21,057 nucleotides of DNA from a virus. The position numbers and the translations under genes were made by a program. The stretch's first letter is position 1; the number at the start of each line of letters is the position of its first letter. Shown one piece after another: positions 6,492-13,791 of this stretch. The stretch lies in IMG/VR virus record IMGVR_UViG_3300035459_000126, positions 1-21,057 of that record; one strand, written 5' to 3'. The notes beneath the pieces were generated by a model. That model saw only the letters and a program-made list of their open reading frames with translations, was not told where the DNA came from and searched no databases.

Positions 6492-7142
6492 ATGAACATT
6501 CTGTTCAAACGAGGTGACCACAAGCACGCCGATATGTGGGACCGGATTATCATGGCGGCTACAGGTGGTCCGTGGGTCCATACGGAGTTGGAGTTCAGCG
6601 ACGGTCGGTGCTTCAGTTCGCAGGCACCGGCCGGTGTGCATCTGCTAGACAGCATCGACACCACTGACAAGTCCGTGTGGGAGGTTGTAACTCTGCCTTG
6701 GTCCGAGACCGCCACATTAGTGGCTTGGGCTGAGTCGATCATCGGTTTGCCCTACGACTACGTGGGTGCAATCAGCAGTGGAATTGGGTTGGCTGTGCAA
6801 CTTGCCGGTCGTTGGTTCTGCTCTGAGTCGTCGATCGAAGGTGTGAGTCGGGCGGGAGCGTTGGGCATCCCGCCGCTGTTGTGTCCAATGGCCTTGCATT
6901 GCTATCTAACCTCGATGCTTCGGGGCGACGAGGTGGAGGACTTGCAACTGCACGCCCAGCAACACTATGCTACCCGTGCAAAGCAGGTGACGCAGGTTGA
7001 GCGGGCGACTAGCCACGAGGAGTCTATCGTGCAAGGTTGGCAGGTCCAGTTACGTCAGGGCCGGCCGCAGGTTGATCTAGCCAAGGACATCGAGCGGTGG
7101 TACAACGCTAGCCAGCAGGAGGTGTATGGTGCTAGAGCGTGA
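6492..7142 (+). CDS. YiiX-like permuted NlpC/P60 hydrolase, 216 aa
   Basis: ATG 6492 is preceded by GGAGGAG; upstream in-frame codons lie inside the terminator and are rejected. The order His then Cys is that of the circularly permuted papain-like (YiiX/YebB, LRAT-like) NlpC/P60 group: H30 in W-V-H-T-E-L-E-F and C110 in W-F-C-S-E-S. The G-L-P-Y-D-Y segment before the Cys also fits this group (usually G-x-x-Y-D-x). Family members are thiol amidases, peptidases or acyltransferases. Residues after about 150 are helical and Gln/Glu-rich with no known domain. No signal peptide. Set in the lysis-gene position, it may cut peptidoglycan peptides or acyl groups, but permuted members have varied substrates, so the role is open. 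It is the first gene after the terminator and I see no own promoter. Confidence 0.8.
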   Translation: MNILFKRGDHKHADMWDRIIMAATGGPWVHTELEFSDGRCFSSQAPAGVHLLDSIDTTDKSVWEVVTLPWSETATLVAWAESIIGLPYDYVGAISSGIGLAVQLAGRWFCSESSIEGVSRAGALGIPPLLCPMALHCYLTSMLRGDEVEDLQLHAQQHYATRAKQVTQVERATSHEESIVQGWQVQLRQGRPQVDLAKDIERWYNASQQEVYGARA

Positions 7143-7560
7143 TCCCAGGACGGGACGTTTCTTTTCTAAGACAAGTTGGATGGAAATAGTCCGGGCAGTA
7201 TCGAATCTACTGTTGGCCGTGGCCGTTATCATCTTGGCCTCGTCGGACTACCAACTGCGATTCATCAAGGGGCACTACGACAAGCCGTGTGAGGTTGTCG
7301 TAGTGCCTGTCTGTACGCACGGCCACCCCGTAAGTGGCTGTTGTGCCACGTGTGCTAACGAACGATACCGCTGGATGCGGGAGCATGGAGAGCAATATGC
7401 CACACCCAACAATTCTCCGAGTCGCCGTGGAAGTGATAGTAAGGTTGTCGATCCTAGCGATAGTCATAGGACTGCTAGCGTTGTGTACGTGCCGTGTGTT
7501 TGGTGCCGACCAGCCTGTTGCTGGTACCGTACCGGACTGCGGCGATACCGCTGCCGCTAA
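7126..7560 (+). CDS. Membrane protein with Cys cluster, long overlap
   Basis: ATG 7126 follows AGGAGGTGT by five bases and overlaps the upstream gene end. The N-terminus is soluble and basic, one membrane helix follows (about 20-41), then a Cys/His-rich segment C-T-H-G-H-P-V-S-G-C-C-A-T-C that could bind metal. After about residue 90 the frame runs 164 bases into the next gene, where the sequence becomes Arg/Ser/Cys-rich and looks like an out-of-frame reading. So the N-terminal part is well supported and the tail is doubtful: either a true overlap or a lost stop codon. The layout (one membrane helix, overlapping gene downstream) recalls Rz spanins, but the partner gene is not an Rz1-type lipoprotein. 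Confidence 0.6.
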   Translation: MVLERDPRTGRFFSKTSWMEIVRAVSNLLLAVAVIILASSDYQLRFIKGHYDKPCEVVVVPVCTHGHPVSGCCATCANERYRWMREHGEQYATPNNSPSRRGSDSKVVDPSDSHRTASVVYVPCVWCRPACCWYRTGLRRYRCR

Positions 7561-8281
7561 ACCACAGCAACCAGCACAGCAGGTAACGGCTGCCGACCCG
7601 CAGCCGTTGATCCTACTGGTGACGGCCAAGTGGTGCCCGGTCTGCCACGACGCAGAAGGTGCGCTAAGCAAGATGCGAGCCGCTGGAGAACTGGATGGCT
7701 TCTACATGATGAAGGTCGATTACGACGAGAACCGCAAGCTGGCTGAGGCAGTGATGCAGGGCAGTGGTTCGACAGGCATACCACAGCTTGTAGTCTACCG
7801 ACCTATCAAACGACTACTCGGTCGTGTGGACCGAACGCAGATTGGCAAGCAGCTAAGTGGTGTAGTGAAAGCCGGCGGGACGGCTGTGTCGGTAACGCCA
7901 CCCACGGTAATCGTGCCAATACCCTCTGTGGCTCCCGCACCGGTGTTCCGTTCGCCTCGGCACCCTATACTCGACCAAGCAGCCCAAGCCCACGCCGACT
8001 ATCAAGCCGCCCGCCAGGTGCAAAGCCACCAGGGCTTCGGCGAACGCTTTGCCATGTTCACCCGCGATATAGGTCAGGTGGAGTATGCCGAGATATGCAA
8101 CGAGAGTTGGCCCGAGCAGGTCGGGGCAAGCTATGATGAACTGTGGACTGATGCTGTAAGCGACTGGCGACAGTCACCTGGTCATTGGTCCGTAGCCAGT
8201 CGCGTCCACGCTGCCGCGGGCTTCGGGCTACAGCGTGGACGCAATGGTGTGTGGTACTCGTGTATTGACGTGAAAGACTAA
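7397..8281 (+). CDS. Secreted thioredoxin-CAP fusion protein, 294 aa
   Basis: ATG 7397 is chosen because GGAG (7387-7390) lies six bases upstream and the frame then starts with a signal peptide (hydrophobic 8-31, likely cut after V-F-G-A at 34-37). Residues about 68-165 are a thioredoxin fold with W-C80-P-V-C83 and the conserved cis-Pro P129 in G-I-P-Q. After a Pro/Val linker (166-188), residues 189-292 resemble a CAP/SCP (YkwD-like) domain: A-x-x-H-A helix, H211 in S-H-Q-G-F, E232 in A-E-I-C-N-E-S, D-A-V-S-D-W, and H263 in S-P-G-H-W, then G-F-G and W-Y. Both CAP histidines and a glutamate are present. I do not recall this fusion in phages. Likely acts on thiols and an envelope ligand or polymer outside the membrane; this is inference. 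Confidence 0.8.
   Translation: MPHPTILRVAVEVIVRLSILAIVIGLLALCTCRVFGADQPVAGTVPDCGDTAAAKPQQPAQQVTAADPQPLILLVTAKWCPVCHDAEGALSKMRAAGELDGFYMMKVDYDENRKLAEAVMQGSGSTGIPQLVVYRPIKRLLGRVDRTQIGKQLSGVVKAGGTAVSVTPPTVIVPIPSVAPAPVFRSPRHPILDQAAQAHADYQAARQVQSHQGFGERFAMFTRDIGQVEYAEICNESWPEQVGASYDELWTDAVSDWRQSPGHWSVASRVHAAAGFGLQRGRNGVWYSCIDVKD
8160..8242 (+). repeat. Two adjoining perfect inverted repeats in CAP region
   Basis: GCGACTGGC (8160-8168) matches GCCAGTCGC (8195-8203), a perfect 9-bp inverted repeat. GCGTCCACGCTG (8202-8213) matches CAGCGTGGACGC (8231-8242), a perfect 12-bp one with a 17-base loop. The two share bases 8202-8203 and lie within the CAP-coding sequence near the end of the gene. No T-tract follows. 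They could fold into tandem hairpins in mRNA or single-stranded DNA. Confidence 0.7.
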
Positions 8282-8314
8282 CCCTATTACCCTAACCCGA
8301 AGAAAAGGGCGACA

Positions 8315-8785
8315 GTGATCATGCAACTACTAGCTAACACGGATGTTAACGTAACAGCGGGTTCGATGCAGGAAGTGATTATCCAGGCGGTGCAGGAAGC
8401 TGTCCGCAACGCATCGTCCCGCGGTTGGGAGGCAGTGGTACTGGTACTAGTCATGCTTGGGCTTATCGGGCTGACAGGGTTCATCGTGAAGTGGTTGATC
8501 CGCTCGATGGACAAACGACTTGAGGAGGCCAAAGATCGCGAGGACAGGATGGCCAAACGACTCACCGAGCTAGAGACGTTTGCCCAAGTAACGCTATTGA
8601 AGGTCGTGAACGATACTAGTGCAATGGCTTGCAAGGTTCTTGGAGCCGTGGATGCCCTCACAGCAGCGTTGAGTTCAAAGCCTTGCTTGCTTGAACCAGA
8701 ACGGCAAGAGCAGTTTGTTGATAGGATGGCGGATCGTGTGGGCGAGCACATCATAGACCAGCGACGGCAAGAAGCAAAAACTTAG
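8315..8785 (+). CDS. Holin-like membrane / coiled-coil protein, 156 aa
   Basis: GTG 8315 has AAAGGG at 8304-8309, five bases upstream; ATG 8321 is a possible alternative with a longer spacing. The protein has a short polar N-terminal segment, one strong membrane helix at about residues 39-60 (Val/Leu/Gly-rich), a highly charged coiled coil (64-88), and a helical C-terminus rich in Glu/Arg. One membrane helix with a charged coil resembles some phage holins and haemolysin-XhlA-like proteins, but there is no diagnostic motif. Position between the secreted hydrolases and terminase supports a lysis or envelope role by lambda-like order. Confidence 0.75.
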   Translation: MIMQLLANTDVNVTAGSMQEVIIQAVQEAVRNASSRGWEAVVLVLVMLGLIGLTGFIVKWLIRSMDKRLEEAKDREDRMAKRLTELETFAQVTLLKVVNDTSAMACKVLGAVDALTAALSSKPCLLEPERQEQFVDRMADRVGEHIIDQRRQEAKT

Positions 8786-8811
8786 AAACCAAACTCAGGA
8801 AGGAGTCAGTA

Positions 8812-9099
8812 ATGGCATACCCACCTACATCAGTTATGGACTCGCCTATCACTGGTGAAGTTAAACGCATGATGGACGAGTACATTGGTGCCGTTAGCAT
8901 CACACCGTCCGACAGTGCAGCCTTGACGCCAGAGTACGTCCGAGCACTGCTTGTAGCGGTGACCGGCAACGTCAAGGTAACGATGCACGACGGTACCGTA
9001 GTCACGCTGCCACTCGTTGCAGGTATCGTCTACAAAGTGAGCGTGTCCCGCGTGTGGCTCAATGGTACCGCAGCCACCGGCATCGTGGGCTTGTACTAA
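8812..9099 (+). CDS. Small beta protein resembling phage spike-base proteins
   Basis: GGAAGGAGT just upstream of ATG 8812 marks the start. The 95-residue product has the pattern V-S-I-T-P-S-D-S-A-x-L-T-P, then G-N-V-K-V-T-M-H-D-G-T-V-V-T-L-P, then V-S-R-V-W-x-x-G-T-A-A-T-G-I-V-G-L-Y. This resembles the small all-beta phage proteins I know as spike-base or RCAP_rcc01079-like proteins of the tail or host-contact device. The final T-A-T-G-I-V-G-L-Y is especially typical. Here it lies upstream of terminase, away from the usual tail module, which is unusual. The family match is from memory and needs a profile search. Confidence 0.7.
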   Translation: MAYPPTSVMDSPITGEVKRMMDEYIGAVSITPSDSAALTPEYVRALLVAVTGNVKVTMHDGTVVTLPLVAGIVYKVSVSRVWLNGTAATGIVGLY

Positions 9100-9116
9100 A
9101 ACCAGAAAGGAATGCG

Positions 9117-9395
9117 GTGAGCGTGATGAACCATCCTCCAATAATGGGTCCAGCCGTACCGTTGATCGGACAGCAGCCCAGCGAAGAGCAGATGATACTG
9201 GCAACCTATCGCAGTATCTACTTCCAGCTCATACCGATCTGTGCTGCCAAGTTCCTGGACCGCGAGACGCTTAGTGACCCGATGCTCCAGGATAAACAGC
9301 AGCAACCGAGTATTGAGGACCAGATTGCCGCCGAAGCAGAAGCCATAGCCTTGGCTGCAATGAAACGCTTAGGCATAACGATCCGCAACCACTAA
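9117..9395 (+). CDS. Small hypothetical protein, 92 aa
   Basis: GTG 9117 is preferred to ATG 9126 because AAAGGA at 9106-9111 is five bases before GTG and too far from ATG. The protein is Pro-rich at the N-terminus, then helical with Gln/Glu/Ala, and ends A-M-K-R-L-G-I-T-I-R-N-H. No membrane segment or signal. It sits between the spike-base-like gene and the HTH gene with short gaps. No family recognised. Confidence 0.65.
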   Translation: MSVMNHPPIMGPAVPLIGQQPSEEQMILATYRSIYFQLIPICAAKFLDRETLSDPMLQDKQQQPSIEDQIAAEAEAIALAAMKRLGITIRNH

Positions 9396-9401
9396 ACTGT
9401 C

Positions 9402-9845
9402 ATGCTACCCGTAGCCAAAGAACGAGCAATCCTAGAACTGCTACAGCAAGGTACGCTGTCACAGCGGCAGATTGCTGTACAGGTAGGTTGCTCACAGGGG
9501 ACGGTCAATAGCATCTGCAACGGGAAACGACACCCGACAGCAAGCCAAGAGGACAACGGACAACTACCGCCCGACCCTAAGCTAACCGTCGGGTATTGCC
9601 CAGTCTGCGAACGATACCAATACCTGCCTTGCATCGTGTGTGCGGCAAAAGAGCATGACGTTCCGCTGCTACGAATCCAACGACAACAACTCGACCGTCA
9701 AGCAGAACGGAAACCAAAGATCGAGTTGATCAACGGAGAGCGAGAACGTTGGAAGCACTTGCGACTGTTGAAGCGACTTAACGGTGAACTAGCCACCTGC
9801 CCCCCCTCAGCAAACTCCCTTGAGTGTTACTGTCAGGCGGCATAG
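9402..9845 (+). CDS. HTH plus zinc-ribbon DNA-binding protein, 147 aa
   Basis: Residues about 8-42 form a helix-turn-helix (L-S-Q-R-Q-I-A-V-Q-V-G-C-S-Q-G-T-V-N-S-I) like those of homeodomain-like resolvase and terminase-small-subunit proteins. A zinc ribbon follows: C66-P-V-C69 and C77-I-V-C80. The C-terminal half is basic and helical. The start ATG 9402 lies six bases after the previous stop and lacks a clear ribosome site, so translation may depend on coupling. Position directly before TerS/TerL suggests either a late-gene regulator or a DNA-recognition factor in packaging; the next gene also starts with an HTH. Which of the two is the packaging subunit is not certain. Confidence 0.75.
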   Translation: MLPVAKERAILELLQQGTLSQRQIAVQVGCSQGTVNSICNGKRHPTASQEDNGQLPPDPKLTVGYCPVCERYQYLPCIVCAAKEHDVPLLRIQRQQLDRQAERKPKIELINGERERWKHLRLLKRLNGELATCPPSANSLECYCQAA

Positions 9846-9916
9846 ACTACTACTATCATAGGTTCATCATCTAACATCGACATTCAACTTCGCCTAACAA
9901 CATGTAGTAAACAGAC

Positions 9917-10624
9917 ATGCCTGGTATACTGAAAACACCCAGCGAACTGCGACGAGAGTCACGACGACTCAAGATTGCAATGTTGCTATTGAAGGGAATA
10001 ACGTGCCAGACACGTATAGCGGAAATGGTAGGCTGCTCCAGGCTTACACTGATGGGAGACCTGAAAGCAGTACGACAACAGTGGCGCCAAGACATGGTCC
10101 AGATGTTTGACCATGCCAAAGAGGAGCAACTGAAACGAATCGACCGAATCGAAGAAGAAGCCTGGCGTGCATGGGATAGGAGTTGCAGGACCTTTCGTAC
10201 CAAACCACGACTGCGATTGGACAGCAACGAGGTTGAGGTAGTGAACACCCAGGCTGGTGATCCGCGATTCCTTGACCTGGCACGTAAGTGCTGCGAGGAT
10301 CGGCGTAAACTGCTGGGATTGGACGAGCCGGAGAAGATCGACATCAAAGGTCAGGTAGTTGTGGCCTCTGTACAACTACAGCAGGCCATCGAGACGAATG
10401 GAGAGTATATTGAGTACCGCAGACAGCTTGCTTTTGGACGGAGCCCTGTCGCCAGGCTTCCTAGCCCTAACGACGAGCAATGGCCAGTGGCAGGCAGCAC
10501 GGCACTTGAGCCTGTTGGATACCCTGTTGGAGCGAATGGCAACGGGCAATCCACTGTTGCCCGAACAGCAGTGGCTAGGCCCCGTAATCGGCTTGCCCCA
10601 AGCGGCAATGGACAAGCCAATTAG
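9917..10624 (+). CDS. terS: Terminase small subunit (probable), 235 aa
   Basis: ATG 9917 begins a protein with an N-terminal helix-turn-helix (about 18-52; I-A-E-M-V-G-C-S-R-L-T-L), a charged helical region, and a segment R-F-L-D-L-A-R-K-C-C-E-D-R-R-K-L-L-G-L-D. That segment is typical of phage small terminase and HTH packaging proteins, which recognise the packaging site and feed DNA to TerL. The TerL gene overlaps it by 227 bases, and the last 75 residues are low-complexity Gly/Asn/Pro/Ala-rich, so the tail may be constrained mainly by the overlapping TerL frame. No clear ribosome site precedes the start in the 71-base gap 9846-9916, in which I see nothing else. Confidence 0.75.
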   Translation: MPGILKTPSELRRESRRLKIAMLLLKGITCQTRIAEMVGCSRLTLMGDLKAVRQQWRQDMVQMFDHAKEEQLKRIDRIEEEAWRAWDRSCRTFRTKPRLRLDSNEVEVVNTQAGDPRFLDLARKCCEDRRKLLGLDEPEKIDIKGQVVVASVQLQQAIETNGEYIEYRRQLAFGRSPVARLPSPNDEQWPVAGSTALEPVGYPVGANGNGQSTVARTAVARPRNRLAPSGNGQAN

Positions 10625-11927
10625 GCGGCTGTTCGTTGAGATGCCACCTCGACATGGGAAGTCCGAACTCGATAGCCGGTACTTCCCGGCTTGGCACGCC
10701 GGCCTCTACCCGCAGCGGGACTTGATCCTTACGTCTGCTACTGACGACCTGGTGATGGACTTCTCGCAGGCGGCACTGGACTTGGTCGTAGAGTATGGTC
10801 CGTCAGTGTTCGGACAACAGGCCCGGGTCCGCCGCGACGTGCGAGCGAGGCACCGCTGGCAGATGGAGCTTGGTGGTGCCGTACGTGCTGCTGGTATTGG
10901 TGGCTCGATTATGGGTCGTGGTGCAAACGGCTTGCTGGTCGACGACTACTTAAAGAACATGGAGGAGGCGTTGAGCGAGACGTACCGCGAGAAGATATAC
11001 CGCTGGTACCTATCGACAGCCTCAACCCGCTTGGCCCCCGATGCTTGGGTCGTGATAGTAGCCACCCGCTGGCACCGCAAGGACTTGATTGGTCGCCTGC
11101 TGGAGGATATGAACAACGGTGGTGAGCACTGGTGCCGACTGCGATTGCCAGCCCTGGCCGAGGAGAATGATCCGCTGGGTCGCAAGCCCGGTGAGGCACT
11201 ATGGCCCGAAAGGTTCCCCCAAGCATGGCTTGAGTCGGTACGTGACAAGTACCGTGCATCGGGCTACGAATGGATGTGGGAGGCCCTCTACCAACAGAAC
11301 CCGCCGGAGGTAATGGATGCCGAGTTCCAGGCAGACTACTTCCCCGAAAGCATGTGGTTCAAGGATTGGCCTTGCGAACTGGTGCATCGTATCCAGACCT
11401 GCGACCCGTCGTTGGGCAAGACTGACAAGAGCGACTACCAGGCCCATGTGCTAATGGGCCTGGACCGAGAAGGTGTGATGTGGGTCGAGGGGGACTTGCG
11501 ACGTAGGGACCGCGTGCAGATAGTTGGTGACATGCTGGACCTGGGTCGGTGGTTCAAGCCGGAGGCGGTAGGGATCGAATCGAACATGTGGCAGGTGCTG
11601 CTGGCCGACCAGTTGTACGAGCAGAGCAAGGCTAGCGGAATGAGCCTGCCAATCTGGCCCATGAACAACTGGGAGAACAAGATGGTGCGAATCCGTGCCA
11701 CCTTGACGCCATACCTATCGCGGAAGGAGTTCCGGTTCCGCGACACTCCAGGTACCAGGTTGTTGGTGGAACAGCTTCGAGGCTTTCCGACCTGCAAGTA
11801 CGACGATGGTCCTGATGCTCTGGAGTTGGCCGTGAGGTTGATGCGCGACGTGTTCCAACGTGGTGCAAACGGCCAGCCAATGGAGGACCCGGACAGCGAG
11901 TTGGTTTCCCACGGTATGTTGTTATAA
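10398..11927 (+). CDS. terL: Terminase large subunit, 509 aa
   Basis: The packaging motor ATPase-nuclease. Residues counted from ATG 10398: Walker A M-P-P-R-H-G-K-S at 82-89; Walker B L-L-V-D-D at 179-183; coupling motif A-T-R-W-H at 222-226. The RNase H-like nuclease has D336 (C-D-P-S), E394 (I-E-S-N) and the D469/D470...D473 group (D-D-G-P-D-A-L). All catalytic parts are present and the length is normal. The start is uncertain: the first in-frame start is TTG 10359, ATG 10398 gives the usual adaptor region before Walker A, and ATG 10611 would remove it. No strong ribosome site precedes any of these, so coupling to the small subunit is likely. The stop codon lies within the promoter-like TATAAT at 11923-11928. 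Confidence 0.95.
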   Translation: MESILSTADSLLLDGALSPGFLALTTSNGQWQAARHLSLLDTLLERMATGNPLLPEQQWLGPVIGLPQAAMDKPIRRLFVEMPPRHGKSELDSRYFPAWHAGLYPQRDLILTSATDDLVMDFSQAALDLVVEYGPSVFGQQARVRRDVRARHRWQMELGGAVRAAGIGGSIMGRGANGLLVDDYLKNMEEALSETYREKIYRWYLSTASTRLAPDAWVVIVATRWHRKDLIGRLLEDMNNGGEHWCRLRLPALAEENDPLGRKPGEALWPERFPQAWLESVRDKYRASGYEWMWEALYQQNPPEVMDAEFQADYFPESMWFKDWPCELVHRIQTCDPSLGKTDKSDYQAHVLMGLDREGVMWVEGDLRRRDRVQIVGDMLDLGRWFKPEAVGIESNMWQVLLADQLYEQSKASGMSLPIWPMNNWENKMVRIRATLTPYLSRKEFRFRDTPGTRLLVEQLRGFPTCKYDDGPDALELAVRLMRDVFQRGANGQPMEDPDSELVSHGMLL

Positions 11928-11928
11928 T
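11901..11928 (+). promoter_or_regulatory. Promoter-like site before portal gene
   Basis: TTGGTT (11901-11906), a 16-bp spacer and TATAAT (11923-11928) with TG one base upstream (11920-11921) lie across the terL stop. The spacer length and extended -10 match the site at 3347-3374. Transcription would start near 11935, giving the portal mRNA a leader of about 15 bases that includes GGAGGAAA. It may boost head-gene expression. Confidence 0.55.
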
Positions 11929-11949
11929 GGAAGGCATGGAGGAAACACA

Positions 11950-13791
11950 ATGGCTAACGACACACTAGAGTCTGCCGCTCCTATCGACGAACTGGAGCGG
12001 AAGTTCCGGGCCAACCGGCTTTCTATGGACATCCGCTTGCAGGAGGCCCAGATCAAACAACTGGACCGTGCCCTGGCCCTCGATGCCTCACGCCGCAGCT
12101 TTGGCAGCGCCGGCGACCAAGAGGTCATGGAAGGTTTGTACGCCCCGGAGGACTATGTTGATGTGATGGACTATCGCCGCGACAACTACGGCTACCAAGC
12201 CTATGCGGCGACCTTCACTACAAAGACAGACCGCCAGGACGGCCGCAACTGGCCCTACTGGGTCAGCGAGCCAGAGCTGGCTGCCATCCGTGGGACTGTT
12301 CGACTGCTGGCTGCCTACAACAAGACCTGCTTTGGGATTCTCAACAAACTCCGCAATTACACCGTCAGCAAGGGTTTCACTCGGAAGGTGGTATCCAAGC
12401 GAGGGGCACCAAAGAGCCTCACCAGCGCAATTGAAACCATTCTGGATGAGTTTGATGTACTCAACCAGATCACGGGCAACATGGACCAGGAAGCTATTAT
12501 CCGCGACATCCGCGATGGCGAGGTTGCACTGGGCTTGTGGCACCGCGGAGAAGGTCGCGTGGACCTACGGACCGTCGAGCCGGACCAGATCAGCGAACCG
12601 ACGAACAAAGGCGACCTCGAAGAGTGGCTGCGGACCGAGCACGCCATGGGCCTCGAAGGTGAGGACTGCGGACTGCCATTCGAGAGTAACTGGTCGTTTG
12701 GTATCCACACGACCAAGGGCGACGTGTGTAACAAGCATGGCTACTACGTCCAATGGGATGGCGACCCGTCCAACTGGGACTACCTGCCCGGAGGTAACAA
12801 CCCCTGCTACCCGCCTGCCGGAGGAGCCAACACGTGGCTTGAGTTCCGCAAGTCGAATACCGACAGGGTCATCAAACGTGGTGTGAGCGACTTTTGGCCT
12901 GTCACGGGTGATGTGGAGTTGGCTCGTAAGATGATCCGCAACCTGACCCACGCTGGTGCATTGCAAGCCGCGATTGCATGGATCAGGGAGATGGCACCCG
13001 GCACGACACAATCGCAGGTCAGTAGTGCTACGATGGCGACGGCCGACTGGCAGACGAGGACCGCAACGCAGAACGGTGGTACCAGGACCTCGTACCAGCA
13101 GACCTACCAACCAGGCAGCACATTGTACCTTGGCGCCAATCAAAAGTTTGTGCCGCCGCCGTGGGTGCAGCAGTCGATGGCAGCAGGCTTGGTCAACATC
13201 TTCGAGGCTATGCTGCGGAGCATCAGCCAGATATGGTCGATGCCGGAGCACATGATCACGGGCAGTGCCCAGAACAACAACTACGCAAGCATCCTAGAGG
13301 CTGGCAGTCCATTCGTCAAAGAGGTCGAGACGAGGCAGGGCTGGCACGCCAACCTATGGACCGCGGTCTACTGGAAGGTGGTATGGTTCAACTGGCGCTG
13401 TGGACGGTTGGGCAAGTATGCCTGGCGTGACATCCGCCAGGCTGTTGAGATTATCCTGACTGGACCGCAGGTGGACGTGAGGGACCGGATGAAGGAGACC
13501 CAGAAGAACATCCTGCTCCTGGATGCTGGCATCATGTCGCCAGTCGAAGCCGCTAGCCGCGAGGGTATGGACTACGACGATCAGGTCCGTCAGGGTGCCA
13601 AGCCGCGACAGGTACCCTTGAACGCTGCTAGTGCGGTTGGAGCTAGTGGTAAGCTGGGTCCGCAGAAGGGATTCACGCCTGAAGGTCCGGTTTCTGAGTC
13701 GTTAAGCGAGGATGAGAATGGTATAGTCCCAACAGGCGGCTTTGCCAAACTGGCTGGCGCCACAGGCTCACACTGGGGGACCTATCCATGA
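11950..13791 (+). CDS. Portal protein, 613 aa
   Basis: ATG 11950 follows GGAGGAAAC by five bases; longer in-frame starts overlap terL. Position right after terL, size of about 600 residues, and the sequence pattern support a portal, the dodecameric ring at the capsid vertex through which DNA enters. Near residue 100 there is W-P-Y-W-V-S-E-P-E-L followed by long helices. A C-terminal part has S-M-P-E-H-M-I-T-G-S and a segment E-A-G-S-P-F-V-K-E-V-E (about 450-460), typical of portal clip and stem regions. The C-terminal 60 residues are Gly/Pro/Ser-rich and probably disordered. The stop overlaps the next start by four bases (ATGA). I rely on family pattern and synteny, not on a signature motif. 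Confidence 0.88.
   Translation: MANDTLESAAPIDELERKFRANRLSMDIRLQEAQIKQLDRALALDASRRSFGSAGDQEVMEGLYAPEDYVDVMDYRRDNYGYQAYAATFTTKTDRQDGRNWPYWVSEPELAAIRGTVRLLAAYNKTCFGILNKLRNYTVSKGFTRKVVSKRGAPKSLTSAIETILDEFDVLNQITGNMDQEAIIRDIRDGEVALGLWHRGEGRVDLRTVEPDQISEPTNKGDLEEWLRTEHAMGLEGEDCGLPFESNWSFGIHTTKGDVCNKHGYYVQWDGDPSNWDYLPGGNNPCYPPAGGANTWLEFRKSNTDRVIKRGVSDFWPVTGDVELARKMIRNLTHAGALQAAIAWIREMAPGTTQSQVSSATMATADWQTRTATQNGGTRTSYQQTYQPGSTLYLGANQKFVPPPWVQQSMAAGLVNIFEAMLRSISQIWSMPEHMITGSAQNNNYASILEAGSPFVKEVETRQGWHANLWTAVYWKVVWFNWRCGRLGKYAWRDIRQAVEIILTGPQVDVRDRMKETQKNILLLDAGIMSPVEAASREGMDYDDQVRQGAKPRQVPLNAASAVGASGKLGPQKGFTPEGPVSESLSEDENGIVPTGGFAKLAGATGSHWGTYP

Noticed and set aside
7126-8281. Rz/Rz1-type embedded spanin pair
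   Set aside because: The overlap geometry is suggestive, but the downstream gene is a signal-peptide thioredoxin-CAP protein without a lipobox, and the first protein lacks the long periplasmic coil of Rz.
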